In this document: positions 1 to 13,436 of the stretch, piece by piece
Numbering within the stretch: the stretch's first letter is position 1
Layout of the letters: every line of letters begins with the position of its first letter
Source: Cavia porcellus
Lineage: Eukaryota > Chordata > Mammalia > Rodentia > Caviidae
Assembly (NCBI RefSeq): GCF_034190915.1
Contig: NW_026947496.1
Coordinates: 33,042,001-33,106,000, forward strand
Direction: 5' to 3'
DNA length: 64,000 nt
The notes under the pieces: generated by a model
Databases searched by the model: none
What the model saw: the letters and a program-made list of their open reading frames with translations, nothing else
Told to the model about the DNA's origin: nothing
Program-made: the position numbers and the translations under genes

Positions 1-312
1 TAAAGCCTCGCGCAGTCATTGGGTCAGGCTTCTAGACTTCGTGACTGATTCATGGTTCAATGCTGGGATTATGGGTGTGAGTGCTACACCATAGAGTGAT
101 GTGGTCTACATATAATATAAGGGACAGAGTCTTCACTCTGTCCTCCTCCCTGTTAGGGCTTGCTGCTTTTGCTGTCTTCTGGCTGCCATGAACTCTTTCT
201 TCTCTGCCTTGGACCTAGCACCTTATGAACTGAAACCTCTACAAACTATGAGCTAAACAAACCTTTGCTTCTGCAATTTTGGTCATAAAAAATTTTGTCT
301 CAGAAACAAGAA
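1..312 (+). mobile_element. MaLR-type LTR, 3' part
   Basis: From about 160 the sequence matches the other MaLR-like LTRs of the window: a gccatgaactctttcttctc block, a gaactgaaacctctacaaac block, then a run ending near ttttgtctcag. The left end is outside the window or too diverged to place. Confidence 0.55.
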
Positions 313-3300
313 AAAAATACCCAAGAGAGCCCTGTTAATTCTAAAAAAATGAGCCAAATGCACACATAATATGCACTTCCTGGTCAAAGACCAGAGTTAT
401 GGTACTTTGGAACTGTTGTGTTGTTGGCTAGCCCAGTGCCATAGCCCATGGCTTCAGCAAAATTGGAAAGCCCTTTGCAGGTGCTTGGGAGTGAGGACAT
501 GCTACTGTCCAGCTGTTAAATCCATGTAGATAGAAGGAAACCAGGTCTTTGTGGTGGGTATCTGCAGGGAATAAATACAGGGGAAAAAAGCAAATCCTCC
601 CAAACACCAAGTGTCCTCATGCCCCTGCTTACCAGAACTAGGGGCCACCAATTTCTGCCCTTTCTGCTCCTTTACTTAGTCTACTAGGCCTTTGGCTACC
701 AATGTGCCTCTGACAGTGAGGCAGGGCTGGGAGGACTCAGAGTGCACCACCACAGCACCACTCCCCACTGTTCTGAATGCACAGGCTGTCAGAGCCTGCC
801 TGCATGGACAGGTGGCCCCAGAGGATGCAGAAAGAATCAGGGAGACACAGTTCATACTTTCCCAGAGGCTGTAAGGACTGAACTGGGCTTCCTCACATCT
901 CTTGAGAGTCTTAGTAATTCCAAAATAGGTCAGGGAGGCGGAGCCTGTGAGCTGTCCCTTTCTGTTTTTCTTCAGTAACAGAACTGCCACATTTTAGCCT
1001 GGCCTGTATGGCCACGCAGAGTAAAGACTTCAGTGTCCCTTGTGGCTCTGTGGTGCTATATTATTGAATTCTGACTCATGGGATATAAACAAGAATGATG
1101 TGCAACTTCTCCCAAGGGTAAAATGCCAGGATGTGTCCTTATTTGTCTGATTCTTATTGCTGCTGTCTAGAATGAGCTCATGATGTAATGACTGGGACTG
1201 GAACAGGTACCGTGATTCATGTAGTGGCTTTGAGATTAAGGGCCACACTTGATAAAGTGGCTAAATAGAATAGTCTGGCTCCCTGGGTATTTTATAAAGC
1301 AGAGGAAGCATCTCAGATTTGGACTGTCTGTTTCCAGGCTGAATGAGAGAAAAAAAATCCCTTGTCTTTTAAAGTTATTCCTACTTGGATTTTTTCTGTG
1401 CTTACAGATGAATCTATTCCTAACTGGTTTGGGATAGTGCAGACTTTATGCTAAGATCCATTGTACTATTTATTATTTCCCAGGTATATGTGTCCAGACA
1501 CCTAAATTTATATATTGATAGATTAAGTGTCCTCAACTTAAACCTCTATAAGTGTAAGAAAATGAACTGGAATAACTGAACTCCTCTAATCTCGAATACC
1601 TTTGTGTACAAGCTGGCACTAGCACCACACCAAACAGCACAGGTTTCATTCCTTGGGGAGGCCTCTTGAATTTCTGGTTATTTCTTCTGTGCAAAAGGTG
1701 GTTGCCTCAAGTTAGCTAGGGAGTTCATGTGCAGTGGTGTCTACCTGGCACACACTGTGGAAACACCACCTCCTCCAGACCTGGGACCTGGGATAATGGC
1801 AGGAGGTCTACAATGCCCCCCTGCAGAGAAAATGTGCTCCCTGGGATTCTTTGGCATCAATGTACCTGGTGGGCTGGGAGTGGTGAGCAGGAAGATCAGA
1901 AGGTCTCCAGTGCCAGTGGGCCCTATGGTCAGCTGCCCTGGCTTTGGGTACTCTCTCTCTTTTTCTGAGCTTCATATGTGCAGGGAAACAGACTGTCTTC
2001 TACCCCTAGCACAGTTCTCCAGCTTGTACTGCTTGTTCTCAAGCATATTCCTGAGCACTACGATCCTTCCAGCAAAGCCCCACTCTCCTGAGGCTGTCTG
2101 CTCCTGGCGACCTGTGTCCATCTGTGCCTGGTTGGCCCATAACCCATGTGGCACCTGACAGGTGGACTCTGGAGAGCTGTAAGTCTGGTTCACACTCACG
2201 TAGGTTGCGGGTGGCAGTGAGAGGCCACATCATCTCAGTGCCTCATTTCATCAGCACGCGTGGTCTTGAAGTGCAGCCCAGGAAGCAGTACCCAAGTCCC
2301 TTAGACCTGTGGCACTAGAAACCTTGCATCACATCCTCACCTGAACGGAGGGTGCCAAGGTTGAAGACCATCTGATGATGGAATAGATCTTTCTAATTCC
2401 AAGTCCAGCTGCCATGACTTGTTCATTAGTGGACACTTGGCTGAAAGCACTGATTTTTGCTTTCCTCCTTGTGTGCTTTCCACCTTGTGTGGCAACATGA
2501 GTTTTGCTTGGGAATATGTACCTTCCCCAGGAATCTCCTGCCTCCAGACAGGCAGCTCCCACCTCAGCCCATGGAAGGGCCAGCTGGGTGTGGCAACTTT
2601 GAGTGCCATTTCTTGAGTTAGGGTTTGATTCTGGAGTAGTGTGTGACTTCACCAGTGAAGTATCCTTTAGAGCTTCATCACTGGAGAATGAATGAGAAGT
2701 TGGGTCTGAATACAGTGTCTGGGGCAGCTGAGCCAGTCCCAGCCTAGGGACCACAGACAGGAGCCAAAGATATAATTCTGAGACAACTGGGCCTTGAAAT
2801 CAGACAATCTTTAGGCACCTTCCCACTTTCCCTGTATGCATTCCCCCTGGACTAGATAACATGTTCTACCCAAGCATGTATCCTTGACAAAGGCCTGACA
2901 CCTCTGGGCCCTGTCCCTGCACCTCTCCTGAGCCCCTTACAGTCTCTCCCCACTGTCCACGACAGTCTTCTTCACTGCTTGCTGGGGTTCACACATCAGT
3001 TTATCTTCACTCAAACTGTGGTACTCTTGGAGGCGGATCTGTTAATTGACTGAAAAGCTGCCCAGCGCCAACATAGCAAGAGCCTGGGTCAGACTTGGTG
3101 AGAACCCAGTGCCAGTGCCATGCCTTGGGATCATGGGAAACCTGTCCATCACTGGTGATTCCCAAGTCATGCTCAGAGGCTCCTCTGTCAGTGCACCATG
3201 TCCTAAATGCCCTGCCCTTGGGACAAGGAAAATTTCCCAGGAAATCAAGACCAGGATGTCTGCTTTTTTGTTGTGATCAGAAATGTATTAATGGAAGAAA

Positions 3301-3810
3301 ACCACAACTTACTTCAGGACAAACCTGGGTAGAAAGAGTGCATTCTTTAAAGGAGGGGAAATGGGGGAGGGAGAGGAATCATTCTGTGGAAAATTTAGTC
3401 ACAAATTGGATTTTCTTTTTTTTTTTTCTGATACTTAGTTCGTTCCTTCCATGCTTTTGCTATTTGACTTTAAAAAGCAACTTGAAATGGTACAAGTTAA
3501 ATATTTCCTTCCCATTACCAGCATCAATCAAAACAGCAGCCATGGAGCTGCTATTTCATTAGCAAATTAAATGATTTAATAAATCAAAATGAACCTATTT
3601 TCCAGCAGCTGTTTTATTATCTCCATATTTTTTTCTTTGCAGCACTTCAAAAAAAATTCTGCCTCTAATGGGACAGGTTAATTTATACTTTCTTCTTCAC
3701 TCCAGGTAACCGAAATTTCAAAGCTACTTCGTGTTTCAGCAGCAGTATGTAGATGTATAAAGACATAGATCACTTTTCTATCATTTATTATTTTTATTAT
3801 TTAAAATAAT
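313..3810. other. Intergenic stretch, no gene seen
   Basis: Several open frames of up to about 155 codons overlap on both strands at 1.7-3.5 kb. None resembles a known protein, and the frames are not separated by splice-like structure. A T-run lies at 3415-3427. I see no recognisable repeat family. Confidence 0.6.
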
Positions 3811-4000
3811 TTTTGCAGTACTGGGAATTGAAACTGAGGCCTTCACACTGAGCTACATCTCCAGCCTTTTCTATGTTTTATTTTAAGACAGGATCTCCCT
3901 AAACTGTTAAGTTTCCCAGGCTGAGCTTAGACTTGTGATCCTCCTGCCTCAGTCTCCCAGAATGTTGGGATTGCAGGCATATGCCAAGATCATGCTGGGT
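3811..4000 (-). mobile_element. Composite B1+ID SINE (B1-dID type), minus strand
   Basis: On the minus strand a 7SL-derived B1 half (gaggctgaggcaggaggatc-like core at about 3935-3955) is followed by an AT-rich linker and an ID half. The ID half carries tRNA-like box features near 3825-3866 (plus-strand form tactgggaattgaaactgag ... gagctacatctccagcc). This dimer order, B1 then ID, is known from several non-murid rodents. Confidence 0.75.
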
Positions 4001-4769
4001 CTATTATTTTTAACTGTATTTTTCATGTATTTGATTAACTGCTCTTTGAGTTTCAATATAGAAGCAACTTTATATCTTAAGATATAAAGGAAAGCCTTCT
4101 TCTATCCAAGAAGCCAAGAGCCAGAGGCAAGAGGACATCACTCAGGCTCTCTTCATCTCTCTCTCTCCATTTTTCCCTCCTAAAATTATGCCTTCCGGGC
4201 CGAATAGCACTTCTGTAACTGCTGCTGTGACCTCAGAGGATCAGCCAGCCTTGTATTGGTTAATAGAGGAACTCAGTGGAGGACAGCAGATATAGCAACT
4301 GCTAGCAGAGGAAATTTAATTGTTACAAACAGACCAAATGATGACACTGTGTTTGGGACCTGCCAGTAGCTTGGATCCTGGGCTAGAACTGTGTGGACAC
4401 ACCATTCAGGAAACACAGGTTGTACTGGTTAATGAATTGAACTGGTTTTTACTCTACAGATAGCAGAGCAGCACAAGGCAGAAGCAGATTTGCCATGTCA
4501 TGGAGAGGCCAGGGAACTCATATGGCAGATGGCAGCATCCGACAGAGAACATCCAGGAGAGGGGACTGCCCTTGCCTATTTTACAATGTTGCCACAAAGT
4601 ACTGAAGGCTGGACACTGTAGACAGACACTTATCTGGTTCATGATTCTGGTACAGGCAAGGAACTCTTGGTTGTGAAACAACAGGTGGAGAACTGATAGG
4701 GAACTAGTTGTATTCAGAAAGGCCAAGCATGTAGGGTGACCTAGTTTCATTATGTCACTAAACCCAATC

Positions 4770-5240
4770 TTGCTTGGGGTTCGATGGGAGACCAGTGAGT
4801 TGGAATTAGAAAAAAGATTTATTCAAGGTGCGGCAAGCACAGAAGATGGTGGACTGATGTCCCCACAATATGTATTCACTCATCCTATTTCAAGCTCCAT
4901 TTATCCTTAAGCAAAAAGGAAAGATGAGGAGTTGGATTAGGAAAGGATAGATGGCCAGACACTTTCAGGTGCTGCTCCAGGGGTTTGAATGGGACATAGT
5001 GAAACTTGGTGACTGGTATTCACAGGATCACAGGTCATAATGCCCTATAATGTTAAAACTTTCTCAGTTATTCTCATCTTGGCCTCACAGTTCTGTTCCA
5101 GTCACTGACTAGATATCTCTGGCCCAAGTGAAGTTTAGGGGTTTCAACTAAAGTGTCCTTCAAGTTACTTGCAATCTATCCTAAACACCCATCATCATCA
5201 TGGCCTACATGTTAGTGGTGTCATCTCTAACAAAGGGAGT
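4770..5240 (-). mobile_element. Possible antisense LTR
   Basis: The stretch has a minus-strand AATAAA (complement at 4818-4823) with an unfamiliar but LTR-like layout around it. No TG...CA ends or target duplication could be fixed. It could equally be unique sequence. Confidence 0.3.
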
Positions 5241-5579
5241 GGGAGAGAAATACTATGTACAACCTCCAACTTAAAGTAGTGATAAGTAAATAATTAAATA
5301 ATTAAAATTAGTGACGTTTAAAGTGAATTAAAAAGCAAGTGAAGCCAAAGAGTTCATTGCAGTTATCCCTCCACAACATCCACCCACTCCTTGTCTTTGT
5401 TTGTTTATTCCTTAGTACGGAGGGTTGCGGAATGCAGACCAACCTGGCTATTTCCTGCTGTAGGAAGCCATAGATCTGGGCTGATTTCCTTTGGGAACAT
5501 CTATAGATTCAAGCCAGATGATGAATTAGAAGAGACTATGTCATTGAACCAGTAGTGAATACAAAAGGGACAGCTCGGT

Positions 5580-6882
5580 CTTGACCAGTGGTGGAGCTCT
5601 GAAGAAGTAGCCCTGGAATACTGTAAGCTGAACCTGATGGGAGATTCTAGTCTGAGCTCAGAAGACCAGAATGCTTATAGAAATACATCTGGTAAAGATC
5701 AGGCTCAAGAGGTTTCAGTTAATAACAAGGACTGCATTGGCTGGTGGACTCCAGACCACGTGAATTATATTTTGGTAGAAATTTTGAATGCATTTTGCTC
5801 ATGTCTAGAGACTTTGCCTAAGATCGAGATTAAGGACAGTGGACAAATTCATCTGGTGGGAGAAATTTCAAACAGTCTAATGTTTAGGCAGTGGCATGAC
5901 TACTGTTGGGGGATTTTTGCCAGATTTATGTTGAGAATCAGGAGCAAAAAGCACAGTAAAATAATTTAAAATATTTTGAGTTTGGCCAGAAAGGAAGCTC
6001 TGGTAAAGTTGCAGCTTGCAAAAATGGAGTGAGGAGAAGTTAGTCACTGAAAAGGAACAAGATAATGCAAAACAAGGTCTGAGAGAGCAATAGAACCGGC
6101 AGAACTCCACCCTTTCCAACCTCAAATTGCAAAGATGAACGACTTTGCTTTGAAAAGAGAAACCCAAAGTGTCATGTTCCAGAATATTGTCAGTCTATAG
6201 TATTTGTTCCTGAAGATTGAGTTCATAGTGCCCAGCAATCCAGGCATGTTTCTTCATCCAAGAGAAATGGATGGCAGCAGACTTTGATATCATCCACATG
6301 GTGCTGGTTTTAGTTAAATGCAGAATGCAAGAGTTGTGGGTTCAGGAAAACTTCCACCTGGATTTCTGATGATGGTCTGGGAGGTCAGGCAGTGCATTCC
6401 TGAGAGAGAAGTGTGTGAAGCTGTGAGTGTGAAGCCAAGGTGAAGTAGAGATCTCTGAAGGTTGGAGAGGCCAAGAATGTGGACTTTCTGAGGAAAACTG
6501 TAAGGGATGAGAAAATTCAGCACAAGAGAGAAGCCATGAGAGCTTCAAACACCCACAGATGCATAGGGATGAGCCACCCAAGCCCTTTGAAGTTTAAATT
6601 TTGCCTTATAGCCCTGCTGAATTTTGGTCTTGCTGGGGTCCCATCCCTTTCTATTCCTTTTGTACCTTTTGGAATGGAAATTTTTATCTTGTTGGAAGTG
6701 GTTAACTTTCTTTTCTTTGTGCAGGGGCTTTCAGCTAAGAGTTTCCTTAAATCTCAAAGGAGACTTTGGGCTTTCATTTTTCAGCACTGTTGAAACTGTT
6801 AGGGCTTTGGTAACTCTTGGAGATGGACTAAATGCCTTTTTCATAAAAGGATATGCATGAGTCTTTGGAGAGTCGTGGTGAA
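5580..6882 (+). mobile_element. MaLR internal region (THE1/MST-int-like), degenerate
   Basis: This stretch runs directly into the LTR at 6883. Its last 300 bases match the usual end of MST/THE1 internal sequences: a ttgctggggtcccatccctt block, a ttggaatggaaatttttatc block, and a closing stretch ending in gtcgtgg just before TGTTATGG. A 110-codon open frame at 5637-5969 (MGDSSLSSEDQNAYRN...) could be a decayed gag-like relic, but no domain is recognisable. Stops follow in all frames. No matching 5' LTR was found upstream, so this is a truncated copy. Confidence 0.6.
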
Positions 6883-7255
6883 TGTTATGGCTTATATCTA
6901 GATGTGCCCCAAAGCTTTGCAGAGCTAGCTAGATCTAGGACATGTGATATTGAGATTAAGGATGTGTTGTACTAAATTAGTCTGCTGATTGGAATTAGCT
7001 GGTTCTACAGCTCACTATCCGTAGGCTGGAAATTTAGATGAGGAAAAGAAAGAAAAGGCAGGCTGGCTGCTTGCTGCTCACTGCCTTCTGCCTGCCACAC
7101 CATGAACTCTTTCTCCTCTGTGATATCCCTCTGCTCTGCCACCCTGCCTTGGAGCCAGCCAATTATGAACTGAAACTTCTGTAAACTGTGAGGGGAAATA
7201 AACCTTTCCTCCTTTAACTCCAATATTTTGTCTCAGCAATGAGGAAAGGAAGACA
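6883..7255 (+). mobile_element. MaLR-type 3' LTR
   Basis: Starts TGTTATGGCTTATATCTAG and ends aaggaagaca. It contains the family blocks accatgaactctttctcctc and ttatgaactgaaacttctg, and a polyadenylation signal (aaataaacc near 7197). It follows the internal region without a gap, so it is the 3' LTR of that relic. Confidence 0.8.
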
Positions 7256-8260
7256 TGACCTAACTCAATAAACCTCACAAGGTCCTCTGTCTTTGTATCC
7301 ATGGCAGGGAAACTGAGAAAGTACCTGGAACAAAGACAAAAAGAACAGAGGATGACCTCCTTCTACTCTGTGACAGCTCTGGAGGCAAGGATCCAACTGT
7401 CACCTCATCACTTGTTTTGTCCTCTTCTACTCCAGTCCTCTCCAAGGTGGCAAGGCCATTGGCCTAGGGTGTCCTGAAATCTCCAGGAAAGGGAGTTCAG
7501 GGCCTCTAGGCCCCACTACTTGAGGGATACTGACACTCTCCCTACTCCTGATATTCTAGGAGGGTCTGCTTGTCCACAGTGGGGTTGGACTTCAGATGTG
7601 TCCCAGATGAGCCCACCCTGAGCCTGACCCTGATCCCTATTGTTGGGAAGTTTCTCAACCAGGTCCATGAATGCACAAACTTGACATGTACATCCCAGCG
7701 TTGCTGTAATATAAACAGATCTTCACAGTCCTTGGGCAGTGGATGAGGGTGACTGACCCTGAGGAGTTCCAGAGACCAGAAACAGAGACCAGGAAATCCC
7801 ACAGAGGCACTAAAGCCTGCTTAGAGAGGTCCAGAAAGCTTCCAAGGGACTGCTGAAGAGCTGACAGAGTTGGCTAGGAGTTGCCAAAATCTGTGAAAAA
7901 GAAGGCTAAAGCCAATGACATTGGGCCAGGTGCTGCAGGAACTTAGGGCACAGGGCTGCTAGCATCAAGGAAGCCAGAGCTGGATTGAACAAAAGAATCT
8001 CAGCTGACTGATGACAGGATGAATGAATGTAGTCTTTTCTTCTGCCTGTATGGATGGCCCTGGTGTGAAGGTGCCTGGTAGAAGGGCCTCTGCTCCATGT
8101 CTTTTTTCTCTGGTTAGTAGTATGTACCTACTTTCATGTTACTCTTGGTTACAGAACAGGTCCCCTCCGTGAACATCTCAAGACCTAGGTTCTTCAAGGT
8201 CTGTTAGATCAGGCTTAAATCCAAGCTTCTGTACCTGAGAGAAATTTGAATATGTATAGG
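7256..8260. other. Stretch between LTRs, nothing recognised
   Basis: Unique-looking sequence with only short shadow frames. An 86-codon minus-strand frame at 7542-7802 has no recognisable similarity. Confidence 0.5.
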
Positions 8261-8658
8261 TGTTATGGTTAGTATTCACAGGTTCCCCCAAAACCTCATG
8301 TAGTCATAGTTGGGGCTTGTTGGAGGTGGGTGGACATAGAATATGTGATGCTGAGATTAATGGTGTGTGATTACTAAACTAGTCCACTGATTGGCTTAGC
8401 CTGATTCAGGGTATGAATAATGGGGAGGCCCACCTTTGGTTGGATGGCACCACTCAGAAGGAGAGTCTGGAAGAGATACAAGAGGTAGGCTCCCTGCTTG
8501 CTGCCTTCTCCCTGCCATGCTACATCATGGACTATTTCTCCTCTGTGAGGTCTCTATGCCATACCACCCTGCTTTGGAGCCTGACTATATACTGAAATCT
8601 CTACAACTGTGAACTTTCCTCCTGGGTATTTTGTCTCAACAATGAGAAAAGTAAGACA
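8261..8658 (+). mobile_element. Solo MaLR-type LTR
   Basis: Starts TGTTATGGTTAGTATTC and ends agtaagaca. The flanking 5-mers are ATAGG on the left (8256-8260) and GTAGG on the right (8659-8663), a 4/5 match consistent with an aged 5 bp target duplication of an ERVL/MaLR insertion. Confidence 0.8.
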
Positions 8659-8765
8659 GTAGGCATTGCTGTCTTTACCTATTCTACTTTCTGTTTGCTC
8701 ATAGTCTAGTCCCAGCTTCTAGTACATCTTCTGGAATCTCTGTGCAAGCTTATTATTCTACAGTC

Positions 8766-8948
8766 TTTTTCTTTTTCTTTTTTTTTTCATTTTTTTTCTT
8801 TTTTGTCATTTGAGACAGGGTCTCTCTATGCAGTTCGGGCTGGCCTTGAGCTCACTGTGTAGCTCATGTTAGCCTTGAACTCGTAAGGATCCTCCTGCCT
8901 CAGCCTCCTGAGTGCTGTGGTTATAGGTATGCACCACTGTGCTTGGCA
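8766..8948 (-). mobile_element. B1 SINE with internal duplication, minus strand
   Basis: A T-rich tail (8766-8808) is followed by the complement of a B1 body with the gcctcagcctcctgagtgct block. Two related copies of the ggctggccttgagctc-type segment lie side by side (about 8837-8882), which is the internal duplication seen in B1. Confidence 0.85.
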
Positions 8949-11360
8949 ATTCAGCAATTTTTTTGTAACAGTTATGATCAGGCAATTATGCATAGAACTG
9001 TTCACAGTCTCTCAGCTGTATTCTTTTCACTGGTTGACACAAGTGACCGAATAGAGCAGAACAAATAGGTTTTAAATTTCTGGGCAGAAAAAAGTTCAGT
9101 CATTCCATTGACTTCAGAAGTACTGAATTTAAGAACTCTTTGAGTATTAACTGGGCACCTAACTCCTCATAAGGTTGCTATTGACTGCCCTGATACCAAT
9201 GCTAAAATGGACAAGATCAGGTCAGCAAAATATTATGCCAACAAAATTTATTTCTATTAGGCCTGCACAGATTGCTGGGGCCAGTACTAGTAGAAATACA
9301 TGAGTTTGTTTCTGTTCTTCTGAGGCAGGTGTTTTCCAGATTTCTGGAGGTGCTAAAATTCTGTTTATTTGACAGCCCAACTTCCTCTCCAATTCCCTCC
9401 ACCCAAATTAAACATGGTTTATTTATTTAATCTTAATGAATAGAATTTTTGTAGTTGCTCTGAAAATGTTTAGAAAATTTTATAAGATATTTTTATATTA
9501 ACAAGAGCTTTTGCCCTGTGTTGAAATCAGTTTTAGGACACTATTTGGAGGAGTGTATGGATGCAGAGTCGGAGGGAAAAGATAAATCAGAAGGAAAAAT
9601 AAAACAAGGAACTGACATGGAGTTGGGAGGGGTAAACATCAGCAGAGAACCTAACTAGCAATACATAATGAAACCCCAGGTAGCCCCCTCAGAATGTGCT
9701 GAGAGTGGATTTTTATAGTTATGTGAATTTCCAGGGCATAACGTTTACTCAGTTCATTAATTCATATAGAAATATTTTTAGCACTTGCTATTATGAGCAA
9801 TTTGGGAGTCATCAAAGGAAGAAACGAGGATGAATAAAATAATAATATAATAATAAATGTACAATGTAATAACCAATAAAATAACAAGCAATAAATTCCC
9901 TTAAGAAAGCCCAAATGTAGAAAGGAAAAATGAAGTGTAAACTGAGTCAGAGGATCATGAGCAAATGTATTCATTAAAACAGAGCCAGAACCCAAGCCCC
10001 AGTGCTATCTATCAGATGTTTTCCACCAAAACTGTCTCCTCTTCTTGTTACCAGTGCTCTGGGTGGCAGCAGAAGAGAGGCCCTGTTCTCTAACTTTTTT
10101 TGACAAATAGCTGGAAGATTCCTCACTGCACAGAACCCCTCAAGGGATAAGCAGAGGATTCCTGTGTAGCCAGAAGAGAAGTTGTGCAAAAGGTCCACAT
10201 GTGGGCCAAACAGGTCATGCAGGTCAAGATGTCCTTCACCTATTTAGCAGGGTATAATAAGCAGGAGAAAAGTGAACTCTTACCACTCCACATCTTATAT
10301 ATTTGTATCATGTCCTCCTATCAGAAAATGGGATTGGCCTATGGTAAGGGGAAGGGAGGGAGGTTTCTATATGACATGTATCAAAGGCATAGCACACAGC
10401 ATGTGTCTTCCCAGAGGCGAGGGTTAGGTGGCTGCCAAGGTGGATGAGTATGAGGAACTCTTGAAGGCTAGTTTAGATGTGGTCGGTGAGTACATGGGTC
10501 ACCGTCCAGAAAGAGATCATGCCTGAGTGCCCCAGGGTACTGTCTACACCCTGCCTAGCAAGATGAAGGACACCCTTGAGGAAATGACCTTGACCCAGAA
10601 TGCACCATGTCCCTGAGGAAATTACTTTGACCCAACTCTAAACTAGCATCCGACCTGTGTCTCATCTCCACTCTAGCATAACACCTGTCGGTTCTGTGCG
10701 TTCTCTTCCCTGGGTAAATACCTTAAATAATTGTAACCACATCACCAACAGCTGCTTATACCAGATTTTTTTTATGTTTTCAAAGCTATAACTTCTCCTA
10801 AGTTGAAATGTCAAGTAGTTATAGAAAGAAAAACAGCATGTCCTGAAATGTTTCTTTTGCCTCCAAATTTTGCCCTCTGAGAGCTGTTTTGAACTTCAGC
10901 TGCTTCCTGGATTGCCATTTCTTAGTATTTTCATAGCTTAGAAATTATTGCCATTTACTACTTTATAAAACCCCAAGGCTCTCTGCTTCCCATATCGCCC
11001 GCAGTTTTCTCCTTCCACACCCGTGTTCCCTTCTACCCAACTCAGTTATATAATAAGTTTTATATTTTGTGGTTATATTATGACCTCATAAATATTTGTG
11101 ACTGGACTGACTTCTTTCTTTTCTTGAACAAGTTATATTCCCCTGGGGTTCGTAGTCTCTGCTGGAGGCATGAATGGAGGAAGCTGTCAACCTCCTTTCC
11201 CTGGGGATCCCCCAGCTCCCATCCTCACTTTCCAGACCTGGGGACTGTATTGCTCTCTGTTGGAGCTCCAGTTTATGAGTTAATGTCTTCCTAGAACATA
11301 TTCTTATGTTCTACAACAGTACACCTAGTAACTTCTTAGGCACATGTGCATGGGAGGGCC
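8949..11360. other. Intergenic stretch, no gene seen
   Basis: AT-rich, with an A/T-rich cluster at 9830-9900. A short local near-repeat is present at about 10575-10640, where a ttgaggaaatgaccttgacc segment recurs in altered form. No supported gene and no clear repeat family. Confidence 0.5.
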
Positions 11361-11443
11361 TTTTTTTTTTGTACTGGAAGTCGAACTAAGGACTTTGCAC
11401 TTTCCAGGTAAGCACTTGTGCTGCTGAGCTACATCCCCAGCCC
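11361..11443 (-). mobile_element. ID-type SINE, minus strand
   Basis: A T-run and then the complement of a tRNA-derived ID body: gtactggaagtcgaactaag through ctgctgagctacatccccag. The tail faces left, so the element is on the minus strand. Confidence 0.75.
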
Positions 11444-11480
11444 TTTTATTTTATTTTATTTTATTTTATTTTATTTTATT
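11444..11480. repeat. (TTTTA)n microsatellite
   Basis: About seven tandem TTTTA units directly next to the ID element. Confidence 0.9.
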
Positions 11481-13189
11481 GAGGGATACTGCATGTACAT
11501 GAATGTTTGCCGCAAAATCCAGACCATGGGTGCTGTGCCACCAAGCTTACCACACCAGGCTTCTCTTGGCAAGATGAGCAGGTCCATAGGAGGTAAGACA
11601 CTGCTGGAAGAAGAAGGGAAGCACAAGACCTAAGAAAGTACCCAGATACATTTGTTCTGTGGGCCCACTGGTGGGAGGAAGCTACAGAGGAGGCCAACCA
11701 TGGATGACACCTTTCAGATGGAGACAAGAAGGATATATAGGGAGAGAAGAACCCAAGAGAACACTGATAAAGTTAATAAAAAGAAAGACTTCTCCAAGGA
11801 TATTATCTTCCACAAAGCCAACCCAAGGGAGGGAGCAGGCAGAAGGAGCGTGTGGAGACAGAGCTAAAGTAGAGGAGAAACTGCAAGTCACACCAGAGAA
11901 TGCAGAGGACCATCCCTGACTCTTGCAAAGTCCCAAGGCAGTCAGATTTCCCACCCTACCTCAGGCACACCCCACGGGAGCTTTGTGTGGATGTGCTACA
12001 GTAAAATCACCTGTCCGCTAACGGGTTTCAGTGGCTCCAAGTCTTTGCTAACCCTTGATGTTTTCAGTCATTTTTGTTTTGAACATTTAAACAGCACATG
12101 TTCTTACTAAGGTTTATTTTGCACCTTTCTGATATGAGGTGAAACAGCTTTACATCTGCCTTGATAGTCCTTGATGAATCTCTCTCATGAAATGCTGATT
12201 TAGCCTCTGCTCCATTTTATACCTGCTTCTCTTTTTCTTAAAGACTCAGCATCTTCTAGAGTAGAACCCCTTGTTGTATATGCAGTGGATATGACACCAA
12301 TAGTAGAGGGTACTTTTGCTGAATTCAGATGAAAAATCACAAATCTACAAAATGCACCTCCCTTGATGTTAGCCCTCAGCACTGCAGCTCTGGGCCCCAA
12401 GTGCTGTTGGCCCTCCGTGTCACAGCTAGCAGCTTCCAGCCATCCCCACCAGCTCCTCAGTAGCTGAGGCTCATGGCCCTTTAAGCAGCTTTCTGGAGCT
12501 CTTCTGGCAACTTCTGCTGCCTCTCTAGAGTTCTCTGCTGTTTTGCTGGTATCTGCCTTGGTCTCTGGAACTCTTTAGGTCTGGAACTCCCCTAGTGTTA
12601 CCAACTTTTTAAAATGCAGCCTGTTCTGCCCACACTACTGGCAATAAGAATCCTGAGTAGGTTTATAGGACCATGAGTCTAGTTCTGTACTCCTTTACTC
12701 GGATCCGTACTGAACAAGGGAGTGGTGCCTGGGGACAGCCTCCTCCACTGATGAGGACTGTAAGGAACTGCTTACATAGAGCAGCCGGAGGCTGTGCTCA
12801 TGCAGTTTGCACATTTTGAAGACCTACTTAAAACTTTCTCAGTAATGGGAGTCAGGGTCAGCACAAGTCATCTAGGATCGGTCCCAGCTGTGAGCCTGCT
12901 GTGGTCCAGGTGGGTTCTTCTGGAGCAGCAGCAGCTAAGAGAGCATTCCTGTCCCCCAATCCTGGCTCCTATCAGCACATCTTGGACCCAGAAGTCACCT
13001 AGAAGTGGTGGCAGACCCTGAGACTAATAGACTGGGCCACCCTAAGAAGAACCGGAGAGACCACAGCAAGTAATTATCAGGCAAGGCCCCTTTAGCTATT
13101 GGAGGGAAGAAGAGGAAGGGTATTTCTTTTCTATCTCAGGTGTACTTTCTCCCTCTGCAGGTAAGCTCTATGTTTTCCAATTGTCTTTT
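11481..13189. other. Intergenic stretch, no gene seen
   Basis: Overlapping frames of 60-90 codons on both strands at 11.5-12.0 kb contradict one another and resemble no known protein. I see no clear repeat family. Confidence 0.5.
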
Positions 13190-13422
13190 TTATAAATAGA
13201 AGTGCTTAAATTTAATACAGTCATTAGAACATATTAGCTTTTTTAAAAAAATAGTTTTGTTCATTCTGCTTAACAAATTTCCTATGCCGAGATCCTGATG
13301 TGTTTTACTGTTCAGACTTTTAAATCTAGTTCTGTGTTCCACCTGGAGCTCATTTTTATGTGTAGGAATCAAGTTCAAACTTTTCCCATATGCATAAGCA
13401 TTTGTTTCTTCACCACTAATTG
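13190..13422 (-). mobile_element. L1 ORF2-derived fragment, antisense, first segment
   Basis: Matches the complement of the 3' part of L1 ORF2: a blocky stretch on cctggagctcatttttatgt, then a cccatatgcataag block, then accactaattgaaaaagacc. It continues on the far side of the insert at 14143. Confidence 0.75.
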
Positions 13423-13436
13423 AAAAAGACCACTTT

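Noticed and set aside
1727..2754. Frames of 140-143 codons at the left of the window
   Set aside because: They overlap frames on the other strand, resemble no family, and have no splice or promoter context.
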